Origin: Oxynema aestuarii AP17
Lineage (GTDB): Bacteria > Cyanobacteriota > Cyanobacteriia > Cyanobacteriales > Laspinemataceae
Direction of reading: 5' to 3'
DNA: 64,000 nucleotides
Assembly (NCBI RefSeq): GCF_012295525.1
Contig: NZ_CP051167.1
Span: 3,455,501 to 3,519,500, forward strand
This document shows positions 1-9,356 of the stretch, one piece after another. Position numbers and translations under genes: made by a program. Below the pieces are notes generated by a model. That model ran no database searches and had not been told where the DNA came from. It saw only the letters and a program-made list of their open reading frames with translations. The first letter of the stretch is position 1. Each line of letters begins with the position of its first letter.

Positions 1-20
1 CCTACAGGAGCGTAATTTTA

Positions 21-248
21 ATGATGATTTCTACAAGCCTTTGTTATAACATCAACGTCATTAAAGCTGAAGCCCGTCGGCTAGTTCATAATGGCATTGT
101 CAGCCGTCAGCAACCGATTTATACCCTTTGCCAGTACATCCCGGCGCGAGAATGGGAATTCGTCGAACTCGAACTCGAACGCAATGAATTTTTGTTGCGC
201 GATCGCATCGGCGATCTGATGGGACGGGAAGAGTGGGAAGACGATTGA
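21..248 (+). CDS. DUF4327 family small protein
   Basis: This 75-residue soluble protein matches my recollection of the cyanobacterial DUF4327 family. It has an N-terminal helix with basic residues, a conserved LV-x-x-GIV-type segment (about residues 21-28), a WEFVELELERNEFLLRDRIG-type core (about 45-64) and an acidic C-terminus. The length is normal for the family. No catalytic motif is visible and the biological role is not known. Two ATG codons stand side by side (21 and 24), so the start is uncertain by one codon. It lies tail to tail with pnp, with a hairpin between them. The window begins only 20 bases upstream, so its promoter is not visible. Confidence 0.75.
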   Translation: MMISTSLCYNINVIKAEARRLVHNGIVSRQQPIYTLCQYIPAREWEFVELELERNEFLLRDRIGDLMGREEWEDD

Positions 249-356
249 GGAGTTCTCACGACCCTCGACGGGTTGGATTCAATTAAGGGTTTAGCCGCGC
301 TGCGATCGGCGAGGCGAGAGGGGTTTTGCGTTAAATTTCTTCAAAAAAACACTGAA

Positions 357-380
357 AAAGCTTCTGAATCCAGAAGCTTT
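357..380 (-). terminator. Hairpin terminator downstream of pnp
   Basis: The arms AAAGCTTCTG and CAGAAGCTTT form a perfect 10-bp stem with a 4-base loop. On the minus strand the stem runs into TTCAG and then seven T residues, which fits Rho-independent termination of pnp about 135 bases after its stop. It could also act weakly on the DUF4327 transcript from the other side. Confidence 0.7.
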
Positions 381-514
381 CCAACCCCGGCGATCGCCCG
401 ATTGGCGAGATGCGCGCAGGCGGTGAAAGCCCGCGCATTGTCCTCCAACCCAGCGCGATCGCCTCTTCTCATTTCAAGTTCAAAGAGACGAACCCGCGAC
501 TTCAACCCGAGGGA

Positions 515-2668
515 TCAGGTCGATCCGGCTGCAGCGCGGGCGGCTGCCGCTTCGTCGGGATGAATGTTCAAGCGCGTCAAATTAATCCGACCTTTATTGT
601 CGATATCGCGGATTTTAACCACCACGCGATCGCCGACGGCTAGCTCGTCTTCCACCTTACCGACGCGGTAATCCGCCAATTGCGAAATGTGGATCATCCC
701 TTCTTTCCCCGGGAGAAACTCGACGAACGCCCCAATCGGAATAATCCGCGTGACGCGACCGGAATAAACGTCCCCCGCCGAAAGCTTGCGAGTCATGTTG
801 CGAATAATTTCGAGAGCGCGTTGGGCTTTTTCCGCTTCGACCGCCGATACCGTAACGGTTCCGTCGTCTTCGATATCGATCTTCGCCCCGGTTTCTTCCG
901 TAATCCCCTTGATCGTTTTGCCACCCGGTCCGATCACCATCCCGATTAAATCCGGATCGATCTTGAGGGTCAACAGGCGCGGCGCGTAAGGAGACTGCTC
1001 GCTGCGCGGCGCGTCGATCGCTTCGAGCATCTTTTCGAGAATGTGCAGCCGTGCGGGTTTCGCTTGCTGAATCGCTTGGGCGACGGTTTCGATGGACAAT
1101 CCGGAAATCTTCATATCCATCTGGAGGGCCGTAATTCCGGTATCGGTGCCCGCGACTTTGAAATCCATGTCGCCGAGGAAATCTTCGATCCCTTGAATGT
1201 CCGTGAGGACGCGCACTTCGTCCCCTTCCTTAATCAACCCCATCGCCGCGCCGGACACGGGTTTGAGAATCGGAACTCCGGCATCCATCAGACCCAAGGT
1301 CGAACCGCACACCGAACCCATCGAGGTCGAACCGTTGGACGAAAGCACTTCCGAAACCACGCGAATCACGTAGGGGAAATCTTCTTGTTTCGGCAGTACG
1401 GGAATTAACGCCCGTTCCGCGAGGGCTCCGTGACCGATTTCGCGGCGTCCCGGCGATCGCATCGGTCGGGTTTCGCCGACGGAGAACGGCGGGAAGTTGT
1501 AATGATGCAGGTAATTCTTCTGATCTTCGGGGTGCAAGTCGTCGGCGAGGTCTTGAGCATCTCCCGGCGTTCCCAAAGTGACTAGGGATAGTACCTGAGT
1601 CAGACCCCGGTTGAACAAGCCACTTCCGTGAACTCGTTTCGGTAAAACGCCGACCCGACAAGTCACCGGACGGACTTGGTCGAGTTTGCGACCGTCTACG
1701 CGGATGTCGTCTTCGACGATTTGCTTGCGCATCAATTTTTTGGTGACATCTTTAAAGATGTTCGCCAAGGCTTTGCTGTTTTCTTCGATCGCCACCCGTT
1801 CGGTTGCTTGTTCGTCGAGGGCGAGAATTTCTTCTTTAATCGACTCTTGGATTTCGTCTAAGAGCTTGTCTCGCGAGGTTTTATCGAGGTCGAATTGAGA
1901 CAGCACCTTTTTAATCGGGTCCGTCGCGCGATCGCGCACGAAAACTTCGAGAGTTTCGTCGGTGACGGGCGCTTCTTCCACCCCCGGTTCGATCCCCAAT
2001 TCCTCTAAGATCTCGCGCTGTGCTTTAATTAAGTCCGTCGCCGCTTCCAAGCCGAAATCGATCGCCTCGATGATATCTTGTTCCGGCAGTTGGTTCGCCC
2101 CGGCTTCTACCATGATCACGCCGTCGGGACTCCCCGCCACCACCAGGTCTAAATCGCCGCTACCGACTTCCTTGTAGGTGGGATTGATGATAAAGTCGTC
2201 GCCGACCAAGCCGACCCGCACCGCCGCCATCGGGCCTTTAAAGGGGATTTGTGCGAGCAGCACCGCCATCGAGGCCCCGGTAACCGCGAGGACGTCGGGG
2301 GGGACTTGCTCGTCCATGGACAGGGTGGTGGCGACAATTTGAATGTCGTCGCGAATCCATTGGGGAAACAACGGTCGTAACGGGCGATCGATTAGACGAC
2401 TGGTGAGGGTGACTTTTTCCGGCGGGCGTCCTTCCCGTCGCAGGAAACCGCCGGGGATTTTCCCTGCAGCATAGAGTCTTTCTTCGTAATCGACTAACAA
2501 CGGCAGGAAATCAATCCCTTCTCGTCCCTTCGATCGCGTGGCGGTGACCAAAACCGAGGTATCTCCCGACTGAATCAAGACCGCACCCCCTGCTTGAGGT
2601 GCATATAAGCCTATACTGAGTCGAATATCCCGTCCGTCAAAGGATATTGACTTTTCAATCTCGTTCAT
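515..2668 (-). CDS. pnp: Polyribonucleotide nucleotidyltransferase (PNPase)
   Basis: PNPase is a phosphorolytic 3'-5' exoribonuclease that degrades RNA and can also add heteropolymeric tails, the tailing activity known in cyanobacteria. The 717-residue length is normal. Two RNase PH-like domains fill the first 550 residues, including the conserved [25 protein letters not shown] region that follows the central helical domain. A KH domain follows with the GPGG loop (roughly residues 560-620), then an S1 domain (roughly 625-695) with GAFVEF and GMIHISQL. The short C-terminal tail is alanine-rich. The start ATG at 2668 is followed at once by the typical N-terminal strand. The gene is monocistronic, and the usual upstream neighbour rpsO is absent here. 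It is divergent from the structured RNA candidate at 2836. Confidence 0.97.
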   Translation of the reverse strand: MNEIEKSISFDGRDIRLSIGLYAPQAGGAVLIQSGDTSVLVTATRSKGREGIDFLPLLVDYEERLYAAGKIPGGFLRREGRPPEKVTLTSRLIDRPLRPLFPQWIRDDIQIVATTLSMDEQVPPDVLAVTGASMAVLLAQIPFKGPMAAVRVGLVGDDFIINPTYKEVGSGDLDLVVAGSPDGVIMVEAGANQLPEQDIIEAIDFGLEAATDLIKAQREILEELGIEPGVEEAPVTDETLEVFVRDRATDPIKKVLSQFDLDKTSRDKLLDEIQESIKEEILALDEQATERVAIEENSKALANIFKDVTKKLMRKQIVEDDIRVDGRKLDQVRPVTCRVGVLPKRVHGSGLFNRGLTQVLSLVTLGTPGDAQDLADDLHPEDQKNYLHHYNFPPFSVGETRPMRSPGRREIGHGALAERALIPVLPKQEDFPYVIRVVSEVLSSNGSTSMGSVCGSTLGLMDAGVPILKPVSGAAMGLIKEGDEVRVLTDIQGIEDFLGDMDFKVAGTDTGITALQMDMKISGLSIETVAQAIQQAKPARLHILEKMLEAIDAPRSEQSPYAPRLLTLKIDPDLIGMVIGPGGKTIKGITEETGAKIDIEDDGTVTVSAVEAEKAQRALEIIRNMTRKLSAGDVYSGRVTRIIPIGAFVEFLPGKEGMIHISQLADYRVGKVEDELAVGDRVVVKIRDIDNKGRINLTRLNIHPDEAAAARAAAGST

Positions 2669-2820
2669 GCAGTCCTTTTTCCTTGCCTATTACTCACTTT
2701 TTCTGTCTGTGGCAATCGTAACATTGATAAACTCCGATTGCCGCCCCTGCCCGGACGGGCTGCACCCTGGCGCGCCGATCGCCGCCGATGGTTTCTATTT
2801 TTCGATCGGCGATCGTCAAA

Positions 2821-2829
2821 TGCTATAAT
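2821..2829 (+). promoter_or_regulatory. Extended -10 promoter for the structured RNA
   Basis: TGCTATAAT is a perfect extended -10 element (TG, one base, TATAAT). A weak -35 (TTCGAT at 2801) lies 17 bases upstream. Initiation would fall near 2836, just before the 5' arm of the structured RNA described next, with no coding region close by. Confidence 0.55.
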
Positions 2830-2835
2830 CATTCT

Positions 2836-2997
2836 CTAGAAATCGGAATCTCGACCGCTCCTAATTTTGGCGAGCCGTTGCCGAGCTGACCAACCCGGTG
2901 TAACGGGTTTAACATTGCGGTTTTGCCTTGGAGTAGGCTCAGAATTGCTCTGCTCCGGGAGTGAGTCGCGTTTTGTTCGATCGCGATTCCCTTTTTT
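2836..2997 (+). ncRNA. Free-standing structured RNA, about 160 nt (6S-like candidate)
   Basis: A consensus promoter leads into a segment whose ends pair. GGAATC (2845-2850) and GATTCC (2985-2990) are extended inwards by CGA/TCG pairs with single mismatches, and the closing arm is followed directly by CTTTTTT, a terminator-like tail. Inside, GGCGAGCCG (2869-2877) pairs with CGGTTTTGCC (2918-2927) with one bulge and encloses a perfect 6-bp hairpin (2892-2909). A second hairpin pairs 2930-2937 with 2949-2956. No reading frame fits. A closed rod with a side hairpin and about 160 nt of length recall 6S RNA, but I do not recognise conserved 6S sequence, so the identity is inference. An unnamed cyanobacterial sRNA is equally possible. 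Confidence 0.5.
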
Positions 2998-3321
2998 CTC
3001 TTCAGTTTTGCAATCGCCTTCTATCCCCCGAATTTCTTAGCTATCGAACATGGATCGCTGAGGGCTGGCGATTTTCTCGGTCGTTGAGTTATCCATGTGT
3101 TGTTGTTTTTCCGATAACGACTCAGCCATAAAATTGTCAATTGATGCTCCGGAATGCGGGCGATCGTGAGTTTAATTGACCGACGCGCCGAGCGATCGCG
3201 GGATTCACCGGATTTTCCTTAATTCTATTCAACCTTGACTCTGTTTCAACTAGTCATTCGCGATCGGTTCAATTCCGATTCAGGTGTGTATTCTAAGTAG
3301 GTTTCGAGAGAGTTCAAAGAC
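2998..3321. other. Intergenic region upstream of the SNF2 helicase gene
   Basis: No gene is seen. The stretch holds several GATCG-rich HIP1-like sites and an imperfect inverted repeat around 3083-3124 (GAGTTATC against GATAACGACTC). It presumably contains the promoter of the helicase-SWIM pair, but no convincing -10/-35 pair could be assigned. Confidence 0.4.
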
Positions 3322-6300
3322 ATGGCGATTTTACACGGAAGTTGGTTACAAAATCCCTCAACCGCCGCTACCGATCGCGGGGGAGACTTGTTCCTGTGGG
3401 GAGAAACCTGGCGTCGCGTTGACGAGGGCGACAACGACGAAGCCACGACGATCGCCCCCCATCCCTTAGCCATGACTGCCGACGAATTGAGCGCCTGGTT
3501 AGATGAATTACATCAGGGCGATCGCCTGCATTGGAGCCTCCCCAAAGCCGCCAAACGGGGCAGAAACACGGCCAAAACTGCAAAAACGGCAAAAAACCCG
3601 AAAACCAACGATTCCCCCTGGCAATGGCGCGCGATCGCCCTACCCAGCCACTACGACGACCACGGCAGACCGATCCCACTTCACTCCGCCGCCGACGCCG
3701 ACAACGACACCCTCGTCCTCCATCCCTGGTTCGTAGAAGGCTTATGCCTCAATCCGACCGAAGCGATGCAATTTTTATCCGCCCTCCCCCTAGGTACCGT
3801 CGCCACCGACAACCCCTTTTTAGGCCCCGATTTGCGCTTTTGGTCTCACGTGGCGCGTTGGGCGTGGGATTTACTCGCACGCTGCAAATTCTTACCCGGT
3901 CTCGACCGTCAACTCGAAGGGAAGGCGATCGCCCAATGGCTGCCCCTCCTCGACAGCAACCGCGATCGCGATCGCCTCAACCACTTTGCCCGCCAAATGC
4001 CCCTCGCCTGTCGCACCTACCAGGGCCACCGCCCCGATTCGGTCCTCGCCGTCGACTTTCCCCAAGACCCGCGCCCCTTACTGCGCCACTGCTTGCAGCA
4101 AATCCTCGATCGCCAGATCCGCCAAGGAAGCGACCCCGCTACATTGCCGCCCCTCGCCGCCCCCGTCGGCGAATGGTTGCACGCTTTGTGCGATTCCGCC
4201 CCGACCGTCGCCGCCGAACCCGACGCCATCCAACAACTCGAACGAGTCTTAGAAACCTGGACCGCCCCGGTCAAGCATCATTTAGGAACCGAACAAGAAT
4301 TTCGCGCCTGTTTCACCTTAGAACCGCCGACCCCGCCCGCCAAAACTTGGCAGTTGAAATATGGACTGCAAGCGGCGGACGAACCGGAGTGGACCGTCGA
4401 TGCGAGTGCGATCTGGGATCGACCTGTGGAACAATTAATCGAAGACGGACGGGCGATCGTTCATCCCCAAGAAACCCTCCTCGCCGGATTGGGGTTAGCC
4501 TGTCGCCTCTACCCCCATCTCGAACCGAGTTTAGACGGTCCGCGCCCGGAATTTTGCTCCCTCAGCGCGATCGAAGCTTACCAGTTTATTAAATCCGTGG
4601 CGTGGCGCCTTCAAGAAAACGGTTTAGGCGTCATTTTACCGCCGAATTTGAGTCACGAAAACGGTTGGGCCAGTCGTCTCGGTTTGGCCGTTCGCGCCGA
4701 AAAACCCAAAACTAAAATGGGAAGTTTGGGATTGCAGAGTTTGCTCAATTTCAAATGGGAATTGACCATCGGCGGTCAACGAGTTTCTAAAGCTGAATTC
4801 GAGAAATTAGTGGCTTTAGATTCGCCCTTAGTCGAAATTAATGGGGAATGGGTCGAACTGCGCGATCGCGACATCCGCGCCGCCCAAACATTCTTTAAAG
4901 CCCGCAAAGATAAACTCTCACTCTCTTTAGAAGATGCCCTACGCCTGTCCACAGGGGACACCCAAACTATCGAACAACTCCCGGTTGTCAACTTTGAATC
5001 GAGCGGACAACTCGAAGAATTACTCAACACTTTAACGGACAATCGCACCTTAGAAGAAATCGACGCCCCCGATAATTTTAAAGGTCAATTGCGACCCTAC
5101 CAAGCCCGGGGAGTCGGTTGGTTGCGTTTCCTGCAACAGTGGGGATTGGGCGCTTGTCTCGCCGACGATATGGGCTTGGGAAAAACCATCGAAACGATCG
5201 CCTTTCTCCAATATCTCAAACAAGAAGGAGAACTCGAACATCCGGTGTTACTTGTCTGTCCTACTTCCGTATTAGGAAACTGGGAACGAGAAGTCAAACG
5301 ATTTGCGCCGGATTTAAGCACTTACGTCCATCACGGCGACAAGCGACCGAAAGGTAAAAATCTGGCGAAAACCGTCAAAAACTGCGATATCGTCATTACT
5401 AGCTATCCTCTGGTCTATCGCGATGAAAAAGACCTCAAGGCGATCGCGTGGCAAGGGGTGATTTTAGACGAAGCCCAAAATATTAAAAATCCCGACGCCA
5501 AACAGTCGAAAGCCGTGCGAGAAATTGCCGAAGCGTCTACTCAACCTTTTCGCGTTGGCTTAACCGGAACTCCCGTAGAAAATCGCCTGCAAGAACTCTG
5601 GTCAATCATGGATTTTCTCAACCCCGGTTATTTGGGCGCAAAAGCCTTTTTTCAGCGTCGTTTTGCCATTCCCATCGAGAAATATGGCGATACCGACTCT
5701 CTCCAAACCTTGCGATCGCTCGTCCGCCCTTTTATCTTACGTCGCTTAAAAACTGACAAAGAAATTATTCAAGATCTACCGGAAAAACAAGAGATGCCCG
5801 TCTTTTGCGGACTCTCGACACAACAGGCTAAACTGTATCAAAAAATTGTCGATGAATCTCTCGCGGAAATTGAAGCATCCGACGGGATTCAACGACGGGG
5901 AATTATTTTGGCATTGTTGGTTAAATTAAAACAAGTGTGCAACCATCCTGTTTTAATTGATGGCAAGGGTAAAAAGGGTAAGGCTAAAAACAATAAGTCT
6001 CAAGAAATAGTCGAAGAGTTGGGACAGTCTTCTGGCAAATTGAAACGGTTAGAGGAGATGGTCGATGAAGTTTTATCGGAAGGCGATCGCGCTTTAATCT
6101 TTACCCAATTTGCCGAATGGGGAAAACTGTTACAACCCTATTTACAAGCAAAATTCAATCGCGAGATCTTATTTTTGTACGGGTCTACCCGCAAACAACA
6201 ACGGGAAGAAATGGTCGATCGCTTCCAACACGACCCCCAAGGGCCACCGATTATGATTTTATCTTTAAAAGCTGGAGGGGTCGGACTCAATTTAACCCGC

Positions 6301-6585
6301 GCCAATCACGTTTTTCATTTCGATCGCTGGTGGAATCCTGCGGTAGAAAATCAAGCGACAGACCGGGTCTTTCGTATCGGTCAAAAACGTAACGTGCAAG
6401 TTCACAAGTTCGTTTGTAGTGGAACTTTAGAAGAAAAAATACACGATTTAATTGAAAGTAAAAAGGCATTGGCGGAACAAGTCGTCGGCGCGGGCGAACA
6501 GTGGCTGACCGAACTCGATACCGATGGATTGAGAAACTTATTAGTTCTCGATCGCAATGCGGTCATGGAAGAAGAGGAGGGCTAA
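3322..6585 (+). CDS. SNF2-family DEAD/DEAH-box helicase
   Basis: This 1087-residue protein is a SWI2/SNF2 ATPase of the bacterial HepA/RapA-like type, expected to translocate on double-stranded DNA and remodel bound protein. The first 580 residues form the long N-terminal region usual in this bacterial subfamily, including the segment I associate with DUF3670. Helicase motif I (LADDMGLGKT) lies near residue 613, motif II (DEAQ) near 716, and motif III (LTGTPVENR) follows. The C-terminal lobe carries GGVGLNLT and motif VI (DRVFRIGQ, near 1014). The start ATG at 3322 opens directly into conserved protein. The SWIM-domain gene follows after 86 bases on the same strand, a pairing common in bacteria. 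HIP1 sites are frequent in the first half of the gene. Confidence 0.93.
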   Translation: MAILHGSWLQNPSTAATDRGGDLFLWGETWRRVDEGDNDEATTIAPHPLAMTADELSAWLDELHQGDRLHWSLPKAAKRGRNTAKTAKTAKNPKTNDSPWQWRAIALPSHYDDHGRPIPLHSAADADNDTLVLHPWFVEGLCLNPTEAMQFLSALPLGTVATDNPFLGPDLRFWSHVARWAWDLLARCKFLPGLDRQLEGKAIAQWLPLLDSNRDRDRLNHFARQMPLACRTYQGHRPDSVLAVDFPQDPRPLLRHCLQQILDRQIRQGSDPATLPPLAAPVGEWLHALCDSAPTVAAEPDAIQQLERVLETWTAPVKHHLGTEQEFRACFTLEPPTPPAKTWQLKYGLQAADEPEWTVDASAIWDRPVEQLIEDGRAIVHPQETLLAGLGLACRLYPHLEPSLDGPRPEFCSLSAIEAYQFIKSVAWRLQENGLGVILPPNLSHENGWASRLGLAVRAEKPKTKMGSLGLQSLLNFKWELTIGGQRVSKAEFEKLVALDSPLVEINGEWVELRDRDIRAAQTFFKARKDKLSLSLEDALRLSTGDTQTIEQLPVVNFESSGQLEELLNTLTDNRTLEEIDAPDNFKGQLRPYQARGVGWLRFLQQWGLGACLADDMGLGKTIETIAFLQYLKQEGELEHPVLLVCPTSVLGNWEREVKRFAPDLSTYVHHGDKRPKGKNLAKTVKNCDIVITSYPLVYRDEKDLKAIAWQGVILDEAQNIKNPDAKQSKAVREIAEASTQPFRVGLTGTPVENRLQELWSIMDFLNPGYLGAKAFFQRRFAIPIEKYGDTDSLQTLRSLVRPFILRRLKTDKEIIQDLPEKQEMPVFCGLSTQQAKLYQKIVDESLAEIEASDGIQRRGIILALLVKLKQVCNHPVLIDGKGKKGKAKNNKSQEIVEELGQSSGKLKRLEEMVDEVLSEGDRALIFTQFAEWGKLLQPYLQAKFNREILFLYGSTRKQQREEMVDRFQHDPQGPPIMILSLKAGGVGLNLTRANHVFHFDRWWNPAVENQATDRVFRIGQKRNVQVHKFVCSGTLEEKIHDLIESKKALAEQVVGAGEQWLTELDTDGLRNLLVLDRNAVMEEEEG

Positions 6586-6671
6586 GTTATTCGGAATTGT
6601 AAGAATAATTATTTTCCGGAATTATTTTCCGGTTCGGTACGGCTGAGTTATCCATTAATATCGAACAAATC

Positions 6672-7499
6672 ATGAATAAAGAAGAATTGACGAACGAAAC
6701 TGAATGGTGGTTGCAACAGTGGCTAGAATTGATTAATTCTTACCGCTTTAAAAAGCGCTTGGAACGCGCCCGCAATTATGCCAGACAGGGGAATGTTTTA
6801 AGCATTGAGTTTCAAGAAGGAAAGGCGATCGCCCGGGTTCAAGGAACCGAAGCGGAACCCTATCAAGTCTCGTTATGGCTCGATCCGCTTACCGATGAAG
6901 ATTGGGGATATGTCATCGAAACTTTGTCCCAGCGCGCTATTTTTTCGGCGAAATTACTGGCGGGAGAAATGCCGAAAAATATTGAAGAAGTATTTGCCGC
7001 GAATGGGTTACGTTTATTTCCGTTTACCTTAGATGAAGTGCGATCGCGCTGTAGTTGTCCCGATAAAGCGAATCCGTGCAAACATATTGCAGCCGTTTAT
7101 TATTTGTTGGGCGATCGCTTTAGCGAAGATCCGTTTATTTTATTGCAATTGCGCGGCAGAACGAAGGAACAAATTCTCGCCGCGTTGCGCCAACAAAGAG
7201 AAATTTCGACTCGGGAAGCGGACACGGGCGATCGCTCCAATGCGGTGGCGCAAAAGTCCCCAAACATGGCCCGTCAAACAAGGGTGAATTTAAACCAGTT
7301 TTGGGATTACGAGGACGCTTTAGATTCGAGTTTAGTCGTGATTGCGCCGTCCCCGAGTAGCGAAACCGTGTTAGAGGTTTTAGGTCCAATTCCGTTACAA
7401 CCGAGTGCGGCGGGTCGCGCATTGATGGAAACGTTGAACGGTCTTTATGGAAATATCGGACAACAGGCGATCGTCGCTGCGTTAAATCGCGCAGGATGA
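6672..7499 (+). CDS. SWIM zinc-finger protein, partner of the SNF2 helicase
   Basis: The 275-residue protein has a SWIM zinc-binding motif of the form CxC-x6-CxH at C127, C129, C136 and H138, inside RSRCSCPDKANPCKHIAAVY. Residues before it form a domain that precedes SWIM in bacterial proteins. The C-terminal part (after residue 195) is lower in complexity and ends in a helical segment. SWIM domains are known to bind nucleic acid or protein. Its place 86 bases after the SNF2 gene suggests one transcript and a shared role in chromatin-like remodelling or repair, but that role is inferred only from context. The stop is followed immediately by a heptamer repeat. Confidence 0.88.
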   Translation: MNKEELTNETEWWLQQWLELINSYRFKKRLERARNYARQGNVLSIEFQEGKAIARVQGTEAEPYQVSLWLDPLTDEDWGYVIETLSQRAIFSAKLLAGEMPKNIEEVFAANGLRLFPFTLDEVRSRCSCPDKANPCKHIAAVYYLLGDRFSEDPFILLQLRGRTKEQILAALRQQREISTREADTGDRSNAVAQKSPNMARQTRVNLNQFWDYEDALDSSLVVIAPSPSSETVLEVLGPIPLQPSAAGRALMETLNGLYGNIGQQAIVAALNRAG

Positions 7500-7500
7500 G

Positions 7501-7542
7501 GGGAGTTGGGAGTTGAGATTTGAGATTTGAGATTTTAGATTT
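7501..7542. repeat. Short tandem heptamer repeat (STRR), first array
   Basis: Six heptamers follow in register: GGGAGTT twice, GAGATTT three times, then TAGATTT, and a partial TAGATG. Such drifting heptamer arrays are known from filamentous cyanobacteria. This array sits between two convergent genes and supplies the stop codon of ftsW (7535-7537). A second array of the same family in opposite orientation is at 11210. Confidence 0.85.
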
Positions 7543-8767
7543 TAGATGCAGTTGACGATCTGCGGCTTCGGCGAGGGCGCCGGGAGGGGCGATCGCCAAT
7601 AGCGACAACTTCCGCTTGGGCGTTCTCTCTCGCAACCCGAATTAACATCCCCGCACACATCAAACTGGCAATCATCGAACTCCCCCCATAACTAAATAAA
7701 GGGAACGGCAATCCCGTCGTCGGTAAAGCGCCCGTGGCGACTCCAATATTGAGCAACGATTGACCGACCATCACCACCATCACGCCAATAGCTACCAGTT
7801 GATGGACGCGCTGTCGGGCTTTGAAGGCGACCATTAACGCTAACGTGGCATAAGTCACCAGCATCAACAGCAATAAAGCACTGCCGATAAAGCCAAATTC
7901 TTCGGCGAACACGGCAAAAATAAAATCCGTGAATTGAATCGGTAAATAGAGCAGTTTTTGTTGGGACAAACCGAACCCGGTTCCCGTGGATCCCCCAGAC
8001 CCGACGGCGAGCAAACTTTGGATGAGCTGGTAACCGTCGCCGTAACGATCTTTCCAGGGGTTGAGAAACGCCAAAACCCGGCGGCGTTGGTATTCCCGAA
8101 AGGTCATGCTGAGGATGGCGAGTAAAACCCCGCTTCCAGCAGTCATCCCCAGATATTTCAAGCGCAAACCGGAGGCGAGGGCGATCGCCCACAGGCTAAT
8201 TCCACACAACGCCGTAGTACTCAAGTTCGGTTGTAGCAAAATTCCGAACAGCATCAGCGCAAAAATCACCAGCCAAATTGCGCGGGTTCCCCACCGCAGG
8301 CGGTTCCACTGACCGAAAATGCGCGCCGCTTGCAAGATTAAGAACGGTTTGATCAATTCTGACGGCTGAATCGGAATCGGTCCGACTTTTAACCAGCGCG
8401 TCGCCCCGTTGACCGTCGTTCCCAAACCGGGAACCAGGGTTAATAAAATTAAGGTGAGTAAAATGAGAACGAACCAATCGGCGATCCCTTGGATGTAGCG
8501 CAAGGGAGAATAGACCAAAATGTTAAAGCCGATTAAACCGACGATAACCCAAATCAGTTGTCGTTTTAAGTAATAGAAGCCGTCGCCAAAGTCTGCATTG
8601 GCCATCGGATAGGAGGCGGAAACGAGAACGGCTAAGCCGACAAACAACCATAAAAAGGTCAGCCAGCGCAGCAGTCGGGCTTCCGTGGCCCATTCCCGAA
8701 CGGCGGGGTCAAAAATGGGAATCAGTAAGCGTTGCATCCAGGGCAATAGGGTGGCTCGAATCACCAT
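7535..8767 (-). CDS. ftsW: Cell division lipid II polymerase FtsW
   Basis: FtsW is a SEDS-family integral membrane protein that polymerises septal peptidoglycan from lipid II. The 410 residues hold about ten hydrophobic segments beginning near residue 33. The SEDS signatures are visible: NGATRWLKVGPIPIQPSEL (near 120-140), and the C-terminal GLPFPLFSYGGSSM region (about 350-370). The N-terminus with FDPAVREWATEARLLRW is what I recall of cyanobacterial FtsW rather than RodA. The last 25 residues are arginine- and serine-rich and cytoplasmic, and the stop lies in a heptamer repeat array, so the tail length may vary between strains. It lies downstream of apcC on the same strand, separated by a hairpin terminator. 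Confidence 0.92.
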   Translation of the reverse strand: MVIRATLLPWMQRLLIPIFDPAVREWATEARLLRWLTFLWLFVGLAVLVSASYPMANADFGDGFYYLKRQLIWVIVGLIGFNILVYSPLRYIQGIADWFVLILLTLILLTLVPGLGTTVNGATRWLKVGPIPIQPSELIKPFLILQAARIFGQWNRLRWGTRAIWLVIFALMLFGILLQPNLSTTALCGISLWAIALASGLRLKYLGMTAGSGVLLAILSMTFREYQRRRVLAFLNPWKDRYGDGYQLIQSLLAVGSGGSTGTGFGLSQQKLLYLPIQFTDFIFAVFAEEFGFIGSALLLLMLVTYATLALMVAFKARQRVHQLVAIGVMVVMVGQSLLNIGVATGALPTTGLPFPLFSYGGSSMIASLMCAGMLIRVARENAQAEVVAIGDRPSRRPRRSRRSSTASKI

Positions 8768-8855
8768 CAGTATAGCGAGATGGATTGGCCGTTTAACCCA
8801 ATCCCAGGATCGATCTCAGGATTTTCAACCCCCATTCTCAACACCAAAAGATTCA

Positions 8856-8889
8856 AAACAAAAAGAGGCCCTAGTGACCCCTTTTGTTT
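8856..8889 (-). terminator. Hairpin terminator after apcC
   Basis: On the minus strand AACAAAAGGGG pairs with CCTCTTTTTGTT (one irregularity) around a short loop, and the right arm is itself T-rich. It lies 47 bases beyond the apcC stop and before ftsW, so it probably ends the apcABC transcript. Confidence 0.55.
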
Positions 8890-8935
8890 GATTTCCAGCG
8901 CTTCGGGCGCCTTCTAACCGAAATTTTCTCTAAAA

Positions 8936-9139
8936 CTAGAGCAAGCCCGTGTTCGTTCCTGCTTTCCCCGTGGCCAATTCGACTTTAACGATTTTGCCAC
9001 CCATTTTCATGATGCGTTGTTGCTCGGTAAACCAGTTGTCATAAGGAACGAGCTTAGTGAAATAGGTGTTTTGTAATTCGCGCTGAGTCCGAATCCGAGT
9101 TTGGCTGGGAACGCAAGCCGTGACTTTGAACATTCTCAT
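8936..9139 (-). CDS. apcC: Phycobilisome small core linker (7.8 kDa)
   Basis: ApcC is the small linker that caps allophycocyanin trimers in the phycobilisome core on the thylakoid surface. The 67 residues match the family over their full length: MRMFKVTACVPSQ at the start, RTQRELQNTYFTKLVPYDNW in the middle, and a KMGGKIVKVELATGK stretch near the end. This is the CpcD-like linker fold. The start at 9139 is the standard one; a second ATG two codons later also exists. It is the last gene of apcA-apcB-apcC, separated from apcB by 217 bases that hold a large hairpin, probably lowering its expression relative to apcAB. Confidence 0.97.
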   Translation of the reverse strand: MRMFKVTACVPSQTRIRTQRELQNTYFTKLVPYDNWFTEQQRIMKMGGKIVKVELATGKAGTNTGLL

Positions 9140-9294
9140 GGGCTTCTCTCTCCTTCTTTCGAGGTGGGAATAATGAATTATCTGAAGTAGGCTATCAATA
9201 TTTAAGCCAGGGAGTCGAGAGTCAATACTAGATCGTTAAAACTCATCGTGTCGCTTGAACGAGCCTTTGACGAGCTAGCACTCACTCCTGACTT

Positions 9295-9350
9295 CCCTGA
9301 CTTCAGGATAAGCGAGACAGCGCTACGAACTTATCGCAAAGCTGTCAGGG
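9295..9350 (-). promoter_or_regulatory. Nested hairpin between apcB and apcC
   Basis: CCCTGAC (9295-9301) pairs with GTCAGGG (9344-9350), and inside it GATAAG (9307-9312) pairs with CTTATC (9330-9335), with a small AGCGCT palindrome at the tip. It sits directly after the apcB stop. Hairpins here are known to give abundant apcAB and scarcer apcABC transcripts in other cyanobacteria; that role is inferred. Confidence 0.6.
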
Positions 9351-9356
9351 CAGTAT

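Noticed and set aside
3531..4592. 353-codon alternative frame in the SNF2 helicase N-terminus
   Set aside because: Extremely rich in Arg and Pro, as expected for a frame-shifted read of GC-rich coding DNA.
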